Below, piece after piece: positions 44,744 through 54,151 of a DNA stretch of 64,000 nt; positions within the stretch are counted from its first letter, which is position 1, and each line of letters opens with the position of its first letter. The stretch lies in assembly GCF_015752045.1 (NCBI RefSeq), contig NZ_JADOUS010000001.1:248001-312000 (forward strand). The letters are read 5' to 3'. The stretch comes from Arthrobacter_D sp015752045. GTDB lineage: Bacteria > Actinomycetota > Actinomycetes > Actinomycetales > Micrococcaceae. The position numbers were made by a program, and so were the translations under genes. The notes under the pieces are model-generated. The model did no database searches and had not been told where the DNA came from. It worked only from the letters and a program-made list of their open reading frames with translations.

Positions 44744-44759
44744 CGTGAATGTTTTCACA
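44744..44759 (+). promoter_or_regulatory. CRP-like binding site upstream of whiB1
   Basis: CGTGA-ATGTTT-TCACA matches the CRP consensus TGTGA-N6-TCACA at nine of ten defined positions. It lies 39 bases before the whiB1 ATG. In Mycobacterium tuberculosis whiB1 is a known target of the cAMP receptor protein Rv3676, so the location is meaningful. Position relative to the true transcription start is unknown. Confidence 0.6.
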
Positions 44760-44798
44760 AACGCACGATGCGCGAGGCTGAAGGAGAATGTGATCACC

Positions 44799-45047
44799 AT
44801 GGATTGGCGTAGTCGCGCGGCCTGTCTGGACAAGGACCCGGAACTGTTCTTCCCGGTCGGCAATACCGGACCGGCGCTTCTTCAGATCGAGGAAGCGAAA
44901 AGCGTCTGCCGTCGCTGTCAGGTGCAGGACACCTGCCTGCAGTGGGCGATCGAATCCGGGCAGGATGCCGGAGTGTGGGGCGGGTTGAGTGAGGATGAGC
45001 GCCGGGCGCTCAAGCGTCGGGCCGCAAGGGCCCGCCGAGCTTCATAA
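44799..45047 (+). CDS. whiB1: WhiB1-type iron-sulfur transcriptional regulator
   Basis: 82-residue [4Fe-4S] protein that in mycobacteria is essential, nitric-oxide sensitive and binds the major sigma factor. MDWRSRAACLDKDPELFFPVGN is nearly the WhiB1 N-terminus. The four cluster cysteines are C9, C37, C40 and C46, the same positions as in M. tuberculosis WhiB1. GVWGGLSEDERRALKRR is the beta-turn plus basic tail. ATG 44799 is chosen from this alignment; an upstream in-frame GTG (44790) sits only 3 bases after AAGGAG, and the ATG is 12 bases after it. Monocistronic, with hairpins downstream. Confidence 0.95.
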   Translation: MDWRSRAACLDKDPELFFPVGNTGPALLQIEEAKSVCRRCQVQDTCLQWAIESGQDAGVWGGLSEDERRALKRRAARARRAS

Positions 45048-45050
45048 GGC

Positions 45051-45074
45051 GCTCCGGGCCGACCGGCCCGGAGC
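45051..45074 (+). terminator. First terminator hairpin after whiB1
   Basis: Inverted repeat GCTCCGGGCCG / CGGCCCGGAGC directly after the whiB1 stop, with effectively a 4-base loop. GC-rich, no U-tract. Confidence 0.55.
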
Positions 45075-45104
45075 CGCGGAACCCTGCTTCACGCAGGTTC
45101 CGTC

Positions 45105-45147
45105 CGTACGACGAAGGGCCGCCCGGTGGGCGGCCCTTCGTCGTACG
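45105..45147. terminator. Bidirectional terminator between whiB1 and the histidine kinase gene
   Basis: Perfect 20-bp inverted repeat with a GGT loop between the convergent genes, 57 bases after whiB1 and 37 bases before the kinase stop. It can terminate both. Confidence 0.8.
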
Positions 45148-45183
45148 CGCCCGCTCTCCGGGCGCTGCGTCCCGCCGGCCGCC

Positions 45184-46662
45184 CTACGACCCCTGATTGA
45201 GGCGCAGTCCCAGCTCGAGGGCCACCGACGTGCCCCCGCCGGGACGCGTGCTCCACTTGATCGTCCCGTCGAGCTCGCTCGTCACCAGCGTCCTGACGAT
45301 CTGGAGTCCCAGACCCTCTGCGTGCCCGCCGACCGGCAGGCCCACGCCGTCGTCCTCGACCGTGACTCGGAGGATGTCCTCGCCGTCGTCCTCCGTCCGC
45401 CGGTTCGCCTTGAGCCACACGGTCCCGGCACGCCCGGAGAGACCGTGTTCGACGGCGTTGGTGACGAGCTCGTTGATCACCAGGGCCAGCGGGGTCGCGA
45501 GGTCGCTGGGAAGCTCCCCGAAATCCCCGCTCCGTTCGGTCCGGACCGCCTGGGACGGTGACGCCACCTCGGCGGACAGGCGGAACTGGCGGGAGATGAG
45601 TTCGTCGAAGTCGACGCTCTGGGCGAGGCCCTGCGAGAGCGTCTCGTGCACGAGGGCGATCGTGGACACCCGGCGCATGGCCTGCTCGAGGCCGAGCTTC
45701 CCCTCCTCGCTGACCATGCGACGGGACTGCATCCGCAGCAGCGCCGCCACGGTCTGCAGGTTGTTCTTCACGCGGTGGTGGATCTCGCGGATGGTCGCGT
45801 CCTTCGACACGAGCTCCATCTCGCGGCGTCGCAGCTCGGACACGTCCCTGCACAGGACGAGGGCCCCGAAGCGCTCCTTCTCGTCCCGCAGCGGAATGGC
45901 CCGCAGGGACAGGCTGACGCCGCGGGATTCGATCTCGGTGCGCCACGGCATCCTGCCGGTCACCACCAGGGGCAGCGTCTCGTCGACCATCCGCCGGTCC
46001 TTCAGCAGGGCGGTGGTGATCTCGGCGAGCGGCCGCCCCTCGAGGGTCTCCACATCCCCGAGGCGACGGAACGCCGAGACCCCGTTGGGGCTGGCGTACT
46101 GGACGATGCCGTCGACGTCGAGCCTGATCAGTCCGTCTCCCACGCGGGGAGCGCCGCGCCGCGACCCGGTCGGAGTCGCGAAGTCGGGCCACAGCCCGAG
46201 CGTGCCCATGCGCAGGAGGTCGTAGGCGCACTGGCGGTAGGTGAGCTCGAGCCGGGACGGCATCCTCGAGCTGGACAGGTCCATGTGGGTCGTCACCACG
46301 GCCAGGGTGCGGCCGTTCCGCACCATGGGCACGGCTTCCACCCGCATCGCCATCTCGGTGGTCCAGTTGGTCTCACCCGAGCGCTCGATCTTCTGGGACG
46401 CCCAGGCGACGTCGACGAGCGGCTGGAGGTCGGCACGGATCCGCTCACCCACGAAGTCGGTGTGGAAGACGGTGTGCGACGTCGACGGCCGGGCGTGCGC
46501 CAGCGCGACGTACCCGCCGCCGTCGAGCGGGAACCACAGCGCGAGGTCGGCGAAGGCGAGATCGGCGACCATCTGCCAGTCCCCCACCAGGAGATGCAGC
46601 CACTCGGCGTCGCCGGGTTCGAACCCCTCGAACTCGCGGATCGGATCAGTGAAGATAGCCAT
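45184..46662 (-). CDS. pdtaS: PdtaS-type cytosolic sensor histidine kinase
   Basis: HisKA_2-family kinase that signals to the RNA-binding antiterminator PdtaR. 492 residues: an N-terminal GAF-like domain (about 15-150), a PAS-like domain (about 175-280), the phospho-acceptor helix EIHHRVKNNLQTVAALL with candidate His 295/296, and the ATPase domain with VINELVTNAVEHGL, DDGVGLP and GLGLQIVRTLV. No membrane segment. ATG 46662 is used because MAIFTDPIREFE fits relatives, and the longer frame upstream is Arg/Pro-rich non-coding-like. PdtaR is not in the window. Confidence 0.9.
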   Translation of the reverse strand: MAIFTDPIREFEGFEPGDAEWLHLLVGDWQMVADLAFADLALWFPLDGGGYVALAHARPSTSHTVFHTDFVGERIRADLQPLVDVAWASQKIERSGETNWTTEMAMRVEAVPMVRNGRTLAVVTTHMDLSSSRMPSRLELTYRQCAYDLLRMGTLGLWPDFATPTGSRRGAPRVGDGLIRLDVDGIVQYASPNGVSAFRRLGDVETLEGRPLAEITTALLKDRRMVDETLPLVVTGRMPWRTEIESRGVSLSLRAIPLRDEKERFGALVLCRDVSELRRREMELVSKDATIREIHHRVKNNLQTVAALLRMQSRRMVSEEGKLGLEQAMRRVSTIALVHETLSQGLAQSVDFDELISRQFRLSAEVASPSQAVRTERSGDFGELPSDLATPLALVINELVTNAVEHGLSGRAGTVWLKANRRTEDDGEDILRVTVEDDGVGLPVGGHAEGLGLQIVRTLVTSELDGTIKWSTRPGGGTSVALELGLRLNQGS

Positions 46663-46824
46663 GACGTCTTTCTGTTGCTCGGGCCGGCACGGCAGTACCA
46701 CCGGTACCACCGGGCAGGCCCCTGACCGACGGCGGAGAGGCCGCACCCGGACGGAGGACCGCCGGCGGGGATGCCGGGGTCCAGTCTGTCACTCCCGGCC
46801 GGACACGCCCACCGGGAGCAACCG

Positions 46825-49800
46825 TCAGCGGACGATCGAGCGGAGGAGCCGCAGCGCCACCGACAGGGAGGAGATGTCGTCCTGCTCCAGCTTGTTCACC
46901 TCGGCGAACATGTTGCTGGCCCGCTGGAGCTGGTCCTCGTTCTGGTCCTGCCACGCCTGGAGCCGTTCCCCCGCATCGCGGTCCTGCATGTCGTGGGACG
47001 CGCGCATGACCGCCACGGTGATGTCCGCGGCGGTGGAGTAGAGGTCGTCCCGCAACGCCGCCCGGGCGAGAGCCTGCCACCGGTCCGTCCGCGGCAGTTT
47101 CGTGATGCGCTCCAGCAGGTTGTCGACCTCGAAGCGGTCGTACACCGCGTAGTAGACGTGGGCGATGTTCTGCACCGGCTCGTCGATCTTGCGCGTGGAA
47201 CGAGCGATGTCGAGCAGGGCGAAGGACTCGAACTGCTCGGCCCAGTGCCGGCCGAGCTCTTCCGGCAGGTGCCACTCCGAGGCCCTCGCCCTCCAGCTGC
47301 GGGCCCGCTCCAGGTCACGGCCCCGGAGGTACTCGCACAGATGCATGTGGAACGGGGCGATCAGCGGCTTGAATGCGTCGATGTCCTGATCCACCGAGGT
47401 GCCCGGCTCGACATGGTTGACAAACCAGCGCACGGCACGATCCAGGAGCCGGCGCAGGTCGAGGTGCACGGTGCACCAGTGGTCCGTGGGGAAGTCCGCC
47501 GGCAGCGCCGCGAGCGCGGCCACGGTCTCGTCCAGCGAGTAGATCTCGCGCAGGGCCACGAAGGCTCGGGCGATCACCGGTTCGGGGACGGAGGTCTCCT
47601 CCATCACCCGGAAGGCGAAGGTGATCCCGCCCATGTTGATGATGTCGTTGGCGACGACGGTCGAGATGATCTCCCGGCGCAGCGGATGGGTGTCGAGCAG
47701 GTCGTCGAACCGCTCCACGAGCTGGCGCGGGAAGTAGCGCCGCAGCGTGCCGCTGAAGTACGGATCGTCGGCGAGGGTGCTCGCCGAGAGCACCCGGGTG
47801 AGTTCGATCTTCGCGTAGGCCGCGAGGACCGAGAGTTCCGGCGACGTGAGGCCCTGGCCCGCGTCCATCCGCTTGCGCAGCTCGGCCGAGGTCGGCAGCG
47901 CCTCGAGGTTCCGGTCGAGATCGACCGTCTTCTCCAGCCAGTCCATCATGCGCTCGTAGCTGGGACCCCATTCGATGACCCGCTGACGGTCGTTGAGCAG
48001 CAGCACATTCTGGTCGATGTTGTCCTGGAGGACCAGCCGGCCCACCTCGTCGGTCATGGAATGCAGGAACTCCGCGCGTTCCTCGGGCAGCAGGCGCCCG
48101 GCCCGCACCATCCGGTCGACGAAGATCTTGATGTTGACCTCGTGGTCCGAGCAGTCCACGCCAGCACTGTTGTCGATGGCGTCGGTATTGAGGATGACCC
48201 CGGACAGCGCCGCCTCGATGCGTCCGAGCTGGGTCATCCCGAGGTTCCCGCCCTCACCGACGACGCGCGCACGCAGTTCGCCGCCGTTCACCCGGATGGC
48301 ATCGTTGGCGCGGTCGCCCACGTCGGCGTTCGTCTCGTCGGAGGCCTTCACGTAGGTCCCGATACCGCCGTTGTACAGCAGGTCGGCGGGGGCCCGCAGG
48401 ATCGCACGCAGGAGTTCGGGCGGATTCAGCCGGGTGATCCCGACGTCGAGGCCGAGGGCCTGCCTCACCTCGGGAGAGATGGGGACGGACTTGGCCTGCC
48501 GCGGGTACACGCCGCCGCCGGAACTGATCAGCGCGGTGTCGTAGTCCTCCCAGCTCGAGCGGGGCAGCTCGAACAGGCGGCGTCGCTCGGCGAAGGACGC
48601 CGCGGCGTCCGGATTCGGGTCGAGGAAGATGTGGCGGTGGTCGAAGGCGGCCACGAGGCGGATGTGCTCGGAGAGGAGCATCCCGTTGCCGAAGACGTCA
48701 CCACTCATGTCGCCCACGCCGACGACGGTGAAGTCGTCGGTCTGCGTGTCGACGTCGAACTCGCTGAAGTGCCGTTTCACGGACTCCCAGGCGCCCCGCG
48801 CGGTGATGCCCATGGCCTTGTGGTCGTAGCCGACCGATCCGCCGGACGCGAAGGCGTCGCCGAGCCAGAAGTCGTACTCGGCGGACAGCTCGTTCGCGAT
48901 GTCCGAGAAGGACGCGGTGCCCTTGTCCGCGGCGACCACCAGGTAGGTGTCGTCGTCGTCGTCGTGCCGGACCACGCGGGGTGGCGGTGCCACCGTCTCG
49001 GTGGTGCCGTTCGTGAGGACGTTGTCGGTGATGTCCAGCAGCCCGCGGATGAAGGTGCGGTAGCTGGCCTGGCCCTCGCTGACCCAGGCCTGGCGATCGA
49101 GCGAGGGGTCGGGGAGCTGCTTGGCGAAGAAGCCGCCCTTGGCCCCGGTCGGCACGATCACCGCGTTCTTCACGGTCTGGGCCTTGACGAGGCCAAGCAC
49201 CTCCGTCCGGAAGTCCTCGCGTCGGTCCGACCAGCGCAGGCCCCCGCGGGCCACCTTGCCGAAACGCAGGTGCACCCCTTCGACCTGCGGGGAGTAGACC
49301 CAGATTTCGAACTTCGGCCGCGGGAACGGCGCACCGTTGATCCGGGATGTGTCGAACTTGAGGCTGACGTGGCGCTTGTCCTGGAAGTAGTTGGTCCTCA
49401 GGGTCGCCTCGATGAGGTTGGCGAAGGTCCGGAGGACGCGGTCCGCGTCGAGGGTCGGGACCTGCTCCATGCCCTCCTCGAGCGTGGTCCGGGCCGCGTC
49501 GGAGACGGCGTCCCGGTCACCGGTGAGGTCGGGATCGAAGCGTGCCGTGAACAGCGCCACGAGGGCCCGGGTGACGGCCGGGTTACGGAGCAGGGTGTCG
49601 GCGACGAAACCGTACGAGTTGGTGTTGCCCATCTGGCGCATGTACTTGGCGTAGGCCCGGAGGATCACCACCTGGCGCCACCCGAGTTCCTCGCTGAGCA
49701 CGAGCCGGTCGAACTGATCGGACTCGCTGTCGCCCACGACGGCCGCCGTGAACGCGTCGCGGAGCAGGGACGCGGTGTCGAGCGGCGCGATGCCGGTCGG

Positions 49801-51651
49801 GAACCTCAGCCCGAGGTCGTACAGGAAGAACGAGCGATCGTCCGACCGGGTGATCTCGAAGGGCCGCTCGTCCAGCACCTCGAGCCCGAGGTTGTGGAGG
49901 TAGGGCAGGATCTGCGTGAGGCTCTTCGCCTCGTTCAGGTAGAGCTTGAGACGGGCATCCTCGGCGTCCCGCCGCTGCGGCACGTACACGTGGAGCTGCG
50001 GAGCGCCGTCGCCCGCCGCGGCCAGCCGCTCGAACCGCGAGATGTCCTCCAGGGCGTCCTCGACCTCGTAGTCGACCCGGTAGCTGGGAGGGAAGGACTC
50101 CGCCCACAGCGTCGCGAGACGCTGCGCGCCGTCCTGCTCGAAGCGCTGCTGCGCGACCTCGACCACTCCCTCGGACCAGGAGCGGGCCGCGCGGACCAGG
50201 CGGTCCTCGAGCTCGGCGGTGTCGATCGCGGGGATCTCGGCTCCCCGCTGCAGCCTGATCCGGAAGAACAGCCGCGCAAGCGCGGACTCGCTCATCCGCG
50301 CCTCGAAATCGATGGACTCGGCGTTCAGCGCAGTGCGCAGCTCGCCCTCGATGCGCCGCCGGACGCTGGTCGTGTATCGGTCGCGGGGCAGGTAGACGAG
50401 GGCCGACATGAACCGGCCGTACACATCAGGGCGCAGGAATAGCCGCGTCCGCCGTCGCTCCTGCAGGCGCAGGATCCCGAGCGCCGTGGACACGAGGTCG
50501 GCGACGTCGATCTGGAACAGCTCGTCGCGCGGGTAGGTCTCGAGGATGGACAGCAGGTCCTTGCCCGAATGCGAGTCGGAGGGGAACCCGCAGCGGCGCA
50601 GCACCTCGGAGACCTTGTCGCGCACCAGGGGTACGTTGCGCACCGAACCGGTGTAGGCGCTGGTCGCGAACAGGCCGATGAAGCGGCGCTCGCCGTCGAC
50701 GTTGCCCTGGGCGTCGAAGCTCTTGATGCCGATGTAGTCGAGGTACGCGGCGCGGTGCACGGTCGACCGCGAGTTCGCCTTCGTGATCACCAGGACCCGC
50801 CGCTCGCGTGCCTTCGCGCGTCCCGCCGCGGTGAGTTGCTGCAGGTGTCCGCTTCCGTGCCGGAGCAGTCCGAGACCGCTGCCCTCGCGGACGAGGAGCG
50901 CATCTGCGCCGTCCTCGTCCGTCACGAGGTCGTACTCCTTGTAGCCGAGGAAGGTGAAGTTGCCGTTGTCGAGCCACTGGAGGAGTTCCTGCGCCTGGCG
51001 TAGATCCGGAAGCTGCTCGGCACCGGCGACCGACCCGAGCGACGCTTCGACGGAGCGCACCGTACTGCGCATGGCGGGCCAGTCCTCGACCGCGGCACGG
51101 ACATCGCCCAGGACCCGGTGGAGGCCGTCGATGACCGATTCCTTTGCCGCCGCGTCGGACAGCCGCGCGACCTCGACGGAGATCCACGACTCGATGTGCG
51201 TGGTGCGTCCGTCCAGGCCGGCGAGGTCACCGATGTTCGGCAGGGCCGCGGTGTCGCCGCTCGACGCGCCCGCGGTCGAGGGGACGCGCTGGAGTGCCGT
51301 GAGTGCGTGGGATTCGTCCTCCCGTACAGCCAGGAACGTGGGGTGCACCACCAGCCGGATCGCGGCATTCTGGCGGACGAGCTCGGCCGTGACGGAGTCG
51401 ACCAGGAACGGCATGTCGTCGGTGACGATCATGACGATGCTCGAGTTGCCCTGATCCATGACGCCGATGGCGGCCGTCCCCGGCTGACGGGATTCGGCGA
51501 GGTCCCGGTGGGCGAACGCCCGCTGGCGGAGATCGGTGGGGAGGTATCCCACGGCGTCCTCGCGCGCGAGATGCTCGAAGTAGTGCTCTACGAATTCCTC
51601 CCGTGACGTGTCCGAGCTTGACTGATCCGTTGTCCTGGATCCAGACGACAT
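46825..51651 (-). CDS. gdh: NAD-dependent glutamate dehydrogenase, large (GDH-180-like) type
   Basis: Oxidative deamination of glutamate to 2-oxoglutarate. 1,608 residues is the length of the large class known from mycobacteria and Streptomyces. N-terminal ACT-like regulatory segments (SSIVMIVTDDMPFLVDSVTAEL), then the catalytic block GGLRWSDRREDFRTEVLGLV ... VPTGAKGGFFAKQ at about 800-850, containing the lysines expected to bind substrate. GVGDMSGDVFGNGMLLS and GEGGNLGMTQLGRIEAA are further family signatures. ATG 51651 has GGAGG 9 bases upstream. In mycobacteria this enzyme is inhibited by GarA, an FHA protein; garA is not visible here. Confidence 0.95.
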   Translation of the reverse strand: MSSGSRTTDQSSSDTSREEFVEHYFEHLAREDAVGYLPTDLRQRAFAHRDLAESRQPGTAAIGVMDQGNSSIVMIVTDDMPFLVDSVTAELVRQNAAIRLVVHPTFLAVREDESHALTALQRVPSTAGASSGDTAALPNIGDLAGLDGRTTHIESWISVEVARLSDAAAKESVIDGLHRVLGDVRAAVEDWPAMRSTVRSVEASLGSVAGAEQLPDLRQAQELLQWLDNGNFTFLGYKEYDLVTDEDGADALLVREGSGLGLLRHGSGHLQQLTAAGRAKARERRVLVITKANSRSTVHRAAYLDYIGIKSFDAQGNVDGERRFIGLFATSAYTGSVRNVPLVRDKVSEVLRRCGFPSDSHSGKDLLSILETYPRDELFQIDVADLVSTALGILRLQERRRTRLFLRPDVYGRFMSALVYLPRDRYTTSVRRRIEGELRTALNAESIDFEARMSESALARLFFRIRLQRGAEIPAIDTAELEDRLVRAARSWSEGVVEVAQQRFEQDGAQRLATLWAESFPPSYRVDYEVEDALEDISRFERLAAAGDGAPQLHVYVPQRRDAEDARLKLYLNEAKSLTQILPYLHNLGLEVLDERPFEITRSDDRSFFLYDLGLRFPTGIAPLDTASLLRDAFTAAVVGDSESDQFDRLVLSEELGWRQVVILRAYAKYMRQMGNTNSYGFVADTLLRNPAVTRALVALFTARFDPDLTGDRDAVSDAARTTLEEGMEQVPTLDADRVLRTFANLIEATLRTNYFQDKRHVSLKFDTSRINGAPFPRPKFEIWVYSPQVEGVHLRFGKVARGGLRWSDRREDFRTEVLGLVKAQTVKNAVIVPTGAKGGFFAKQLPDPSLDRQAWVSEGQASYRTFIRGLLDITDNVLTNGTTETVAPPPRVVRHDDDDDTYLVVAADKGTASFSDIANELSAEYDFWLGDAFASGGSVGYDHKAMGITARGAWESVKRHFSEFDVDTQTDDFTVVGVGDMSGDVFGNGMLLSEHIRLVAAFDHRHIFLDPNPDAAASFAERRRLFELPRSSWEDYDTALISSGGGVYPRQAKSVPISPEVRQALGLDVGITRLNPPELLRAILRAPADLLYNGGIGTYVKASDETNADVGDRANDAIRVNGGELRARVVGEGGNLGMTQLGRIEAALSGVILNTDAIDNSAGVDCSDHEVNIKIFVDRMVRAGRLLPEERAEFLHSMTDEVGRLVLQDNIDQNVLLLNDRQRVIEWGPSYERMMDWLEKTVDLDRNLEALPTSAELRKRMDAGQGLTSPELSVLAAYAKIELTRVLSASTLADDPYFSGTLRRYFPRQLVERFDDLLDTHPLRREIISTVVANDIINMGGITFAFRVMEETSVPEPVIARAFVALREIYSLDETVAALAALPADFPTDHWCTVHLDLRRLLDRAVRWFVNHVEPGTSVDQDIDAFKPLIAPFHMHLCEYLRGRDLERARSWRARASEWHLPEELGRHWAEQFESFALLDIARSTRKIDEPVQNIAHVYYAVYDRFEVDNLLERITKLPRTDRWQALARAALRDDLYSTAADITVAVMRASHDMQDRDAGERLQAWQDQNEDQLQRASNMFAEVNKLEQDDISSLSVALRLLRSIVR

Positions 51652-51698
51652 GGGGAGGGCCTCCGTAACGAAATGAAAGGCCGCGCCGTTGCGACCTC

Positions 51699-53030
51699 TT
51701 ACCGTGGAAGCCTAGCCGGGATGCCCGGAAACTTCACGTTGCGCGGTCGCTGTCCGGGCCGACGCCGCCGCGTGTCCCCGGCGGCGGGGACATCGGCGAG
51801 GGCGGCGATCGCGAGCCTCAGCGGGGAGGCCGGTGCGGTCTCGAGAAGGGCCGTCCCGGCGAGCAGCGCCCGGTCCGCCGCCGCATGGTCCATGGGCAGG
51901 AAGGCGGAGATCCTGACGGACGGCCCGAAGCGCTCCCAGGCCTCCCGCAGCTGCGTCTCGGGAGCGCGGCCCACCGCTGCCGCCCGCACCTTGTTGAAGA
52001 CCACACGGGGTGTCGCCGTCGGGACCGCGTCGTCGAGTTCCGCGAGCGCCTTCACCAGGCGCGGCACGCCGATGGTGTCCGCCGCACCGATCGCGAGAAC
52101 CGTGTCCGCGGCCTCCAGGCAGCGCAGCGCAGCCCCGTTGCGGCGCGGCGCGAGGGTGTCGAAGCTGAGCTCCTCATCGGCCTCGAGGCAGAATCCGCGG
52201 TCGATGACGGTCACCTCCGCCAGGGAGCGCCCTGCCTCGAGGACCTTGCCGAGGGCCGCGGGCCGGAGTTCGGGCCAGCCATCCGGGCGGGTGATCCCCG
52301 TCAGTACGCGCAGGCGGCCGCCCTTCACCGCTACGCTCACCGCGATCCGGCCGAGGGCCGCGCCGTCGAAACGGCCCTGGTCGGCGATGCGGCAGGCCTG
52401 CGCGAGCCCGGCCGACTCGTCGAGCAACCCGAGGGACGCGCCGACGCTCGCCCCGTAGGTGTCGGCGTCGACCAGCAGGACCGAGCTGCCCGCCGCGGCG
52501 AGTTCCGCGGCCATGTTCAGGGCCACGGTGGTGCGTCCCGGGGCGCCGGATGGTCCCCACACGGCCACGATGCGTCCGGTGCCGGGTTCCTCGGTCGCGT
52601 CGGGTGGCTGCGGGACCATGACGTCCGGCAGACCCAGCGGATCGGCATAGGCATGGGAGTCGCGCGGACGCGCGGATTCCGCCTCGAACCGGCCCACCGC
52701 CCGGGAGACGGCTGCCGCGAGCACCGCGGGCTCCACCGACGCCTCGACGTAGTCGATCCCGTCGACGACGGGATCCGCGGCTCCGGGCGGGTGGTCACGG
52801 AGCGCGATGATGACGACGCCGGTGAAACGCAGGCGGTCGACGAGGGAAGCGGTGAGGTCGGCGGCACCGGGAGCGATGATCGCCGCGCGTGCGAGGCCGG
52901 TCTGGCACGCTGCGACGAGCTCGGCGAGTTCCTCGCAGCGACGGACGACGGTCACGGGTCCGCGCAGCTGTTCCAGCCCAGGCACGAAGGCACTCGCCAC
53001 GGCTCCGAGGGTGATGACCGGGATGCTCAC
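51699..53030 (-). CDS. CpaE/MinD-like P-loop ATPase
   Basis: 443 residues. The N-terminal ~130 residues look like a receiver-type fold without clear phosphorylation site (VITLGAVASAFVPGLEQL). The C-terminal ParA/MinD domain has the deviant Walker A WGPSGAPGRTTVALNMA (usual KGGVGKT with both lysines replaced), VLLVDADTYGAS and later VVFNKVRA. GTG 53030 overlaps the stop of the SAF gene as GTGA. Pairing of CpaB-like SAF and CpaE-like genes is normal for Tad pili, so it may serve the tad genes at 11-16 kb. Confidence 0.8.
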   Translation of the reverse strand: MSIPVITLGAVASAFVPGLEQLRGPVTVVRRCEELAELVAACQTGLARAAIIAPGAADLTASLVDRLRFTGVVIIALRDHPPGAADPVVDGIDYVEASVEPAVLAAAVSRAVGRFEAESARPRDSHAYADPLGLPDVMVPQPPDATEEPGTGRIVAVWGPSGAPGRTTVALNMAAELAAAGSSVLLVDADTYGASVGASLGLLDESAGLAQACRIADQGRFDGAALGRIAVSVAVKGGRLRVLTGITRPDGWPELRPAALGKVLEAGRSLAEVTVIDRGFCLEADEELSFDTLAPRRNGAALRCLEAADTVLAIGAADTIGVPRLVKALAELDDAVPTATPRVVFNKVRAAAVGRAPETQLREAWERFGPSVRISAFLPMDHAAADRALLAGTALLETAPASPLRLAIAALADVPAAGDTRRRRPGQRPRNVKFPGIPARLPR

Positions 53031-53683
53031 GAACCGGCTCCCGGGTTCAGGACGACGGCGATCCGGGCGTCGTTCGACAGCGCGCCCAGCAACGCGGGCA
53101 TCGCGTCGTCGTCCACGAGGACCTGGACGAGAGTGGACGAGCTCGCTCCGAGGGCGGACTCCCCCACCGTCAGCTCGGCCACCTCCGCGGCCTCGAGGAG
53201 CAGCCGCGGTTCCTCGTAGGAATTCGTGTCGGTGCGGAGCGACACCCAGACATCCACCCGGTCCCCTGCCGCCGTCCCGCTCGGCAGCGGATCCTGGACC
53301 GTGAGCCCGACCGGCTTCCGATCGAGGTCGTCGGTACTGCCCAGGGCGGCGGCGGGGACGAGTTCTCCCTGGGTGACGAGGCGTGTGGCCACCGCTCCGT
53401 CGGGGACGCCGCCGGCCACGGGCAGGTAGGCGCCGTGCCGGTCCCCCAGGCGGACCGGCACGGCCACCAGGTCCTCCTGCGTGAGCTTCGACCCCACGGC
53501 GATGTCCTCCCGGGCCGCATACACCTGCGTCGTGGAGTCCTGGCTGTCCAGGAGCGCGATCACGCCCGCTGTCGACGCGAGGACCAGGAGAAGTCCGATC
53601 AGGAGTCTCGGATCCTTCCAGGACGGCTTCCGCAGACGCGGAGCCTCGCTCGGCAACTGCACGGCGCGCGTGTCGGTACTCAC
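53027..53683 (-). CDS. SAF-domain membrane protein (CpaB/RcpC-like)
   Basis: 218 residues: cytoplasmic Pro/Arg head, one helix (LLIGLLLVLASTAGVIALL, about 25-45), then VYAAREDIAVGSKLTQEDLVAVPVRLG, the SAF beta-clip domain found in CpaB. GTG 53683 is preferred over an upstream ATG because GGGGGA lies 5-6 bases before it. Forms a coupled pair with the MinD-like gene. Likely extracytoplasmic role in pilus assembly or wall contact. Confidence 0.8.
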   Translation of the reverse strand: MSTDTRAVQLPSEAPRLRKPSWKDPRLLIGLLLVLASTAGVIALLDSQDSTTQVYAAREDIAVGSKLTQEDLVAVPVRLGDRHGAYLPVAGGVPDGAVATRLVTQGELVPAAALGSTDDLDRKPVGLTVQDPLPSGTAAGDRVDVWVSLRTDTNSYEEPRLLLEAAEVAELTVGESALGASSSTLVQVLVDDDAMPALLGALSNDARIAVVLNPGAGS

Positions 53684-53869
53684 TGTCGTCCCCCGCTCGA
53701 CCGGTGGCGCCCCGATCGGGCCCCACTCCCCGCACGTCATTGTTGTGCACGGTGGGCCCCAAGGGAACCTGTCGACGGCAAATGGGGTCGACGTGTGGAG
53801 AACCGCTTCAATCGGGCACCGCGGTGGCAGACTGGTTACACACCCCGAACCACCAGGAAAGGCGGACCC

Positions 53870-54097
53870 GTGGCCGAGCGGCGTTTCCTCACCCTCGCCG
53901 ACGTGGGCGAGGTACTCAACATCAGTTCGTCGCAGACGTACGCCCTGGTCCGATCGGGTGAACTGCCGGCCATCCAGGTGGGCGGTCGGGGTCAGTGGCG
54001 CGTGGAGACGCGGGTCCTCGAGGAGTACATCGCGAAAGCCTATGAGAAGACGGCGTCAGCGCTGAAGAACGGCGCCGGGAGCACCCCGCCGGCCTGA
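53870..54097 (+). CDS. Excisionase-type helix-turn-helix DNA-binding protein, 75 aa
   Basis: Small MerR/excisionase-fold protein: FLTLADVGEVLNISSSQTYALVRSGELPAIQVGGRGQWRVETRVLEEYI is the canonical HTH_17 domain. Size and fold recall BldC-like actinobacterial regulators; it is a chromosomal housekeeping type rather than evidence of a prophage. GTG 53870 has AAAGG upstream. Divergent from the SAF/MinD-like pair, possibly regulating it. Confidence 0.85.
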   Translation: MAERRFLTLADVGEVLNISSSQTYALVRSGELPAIQVGGRGQWRVETRVLEEYIAKAYEKTASALKNGAGSTPPA

Positions 54098-54151
54098 CCG
54101 CTCCCGCGAAGACCCCCGCCCGTTCCCCATCCGGAGGGGGCGACGCCGTCC

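Noticed and set aside
46771..50442. 1,223-codon open frame on the + strand
   Set aside because: Exactly antisense to the well-supported glutamate dehydrogenase. Composition is Val/Gly/Arg/His-rich with no recognisable domain; a high-GC shadow.
53870..54097. Excisionase-like gene as a sign of prophage or integrative element
   Set aside because: No integrase, att-type repeat, tRNA or phage gene nearby, and this gene sits among conserved chromosomal genes.
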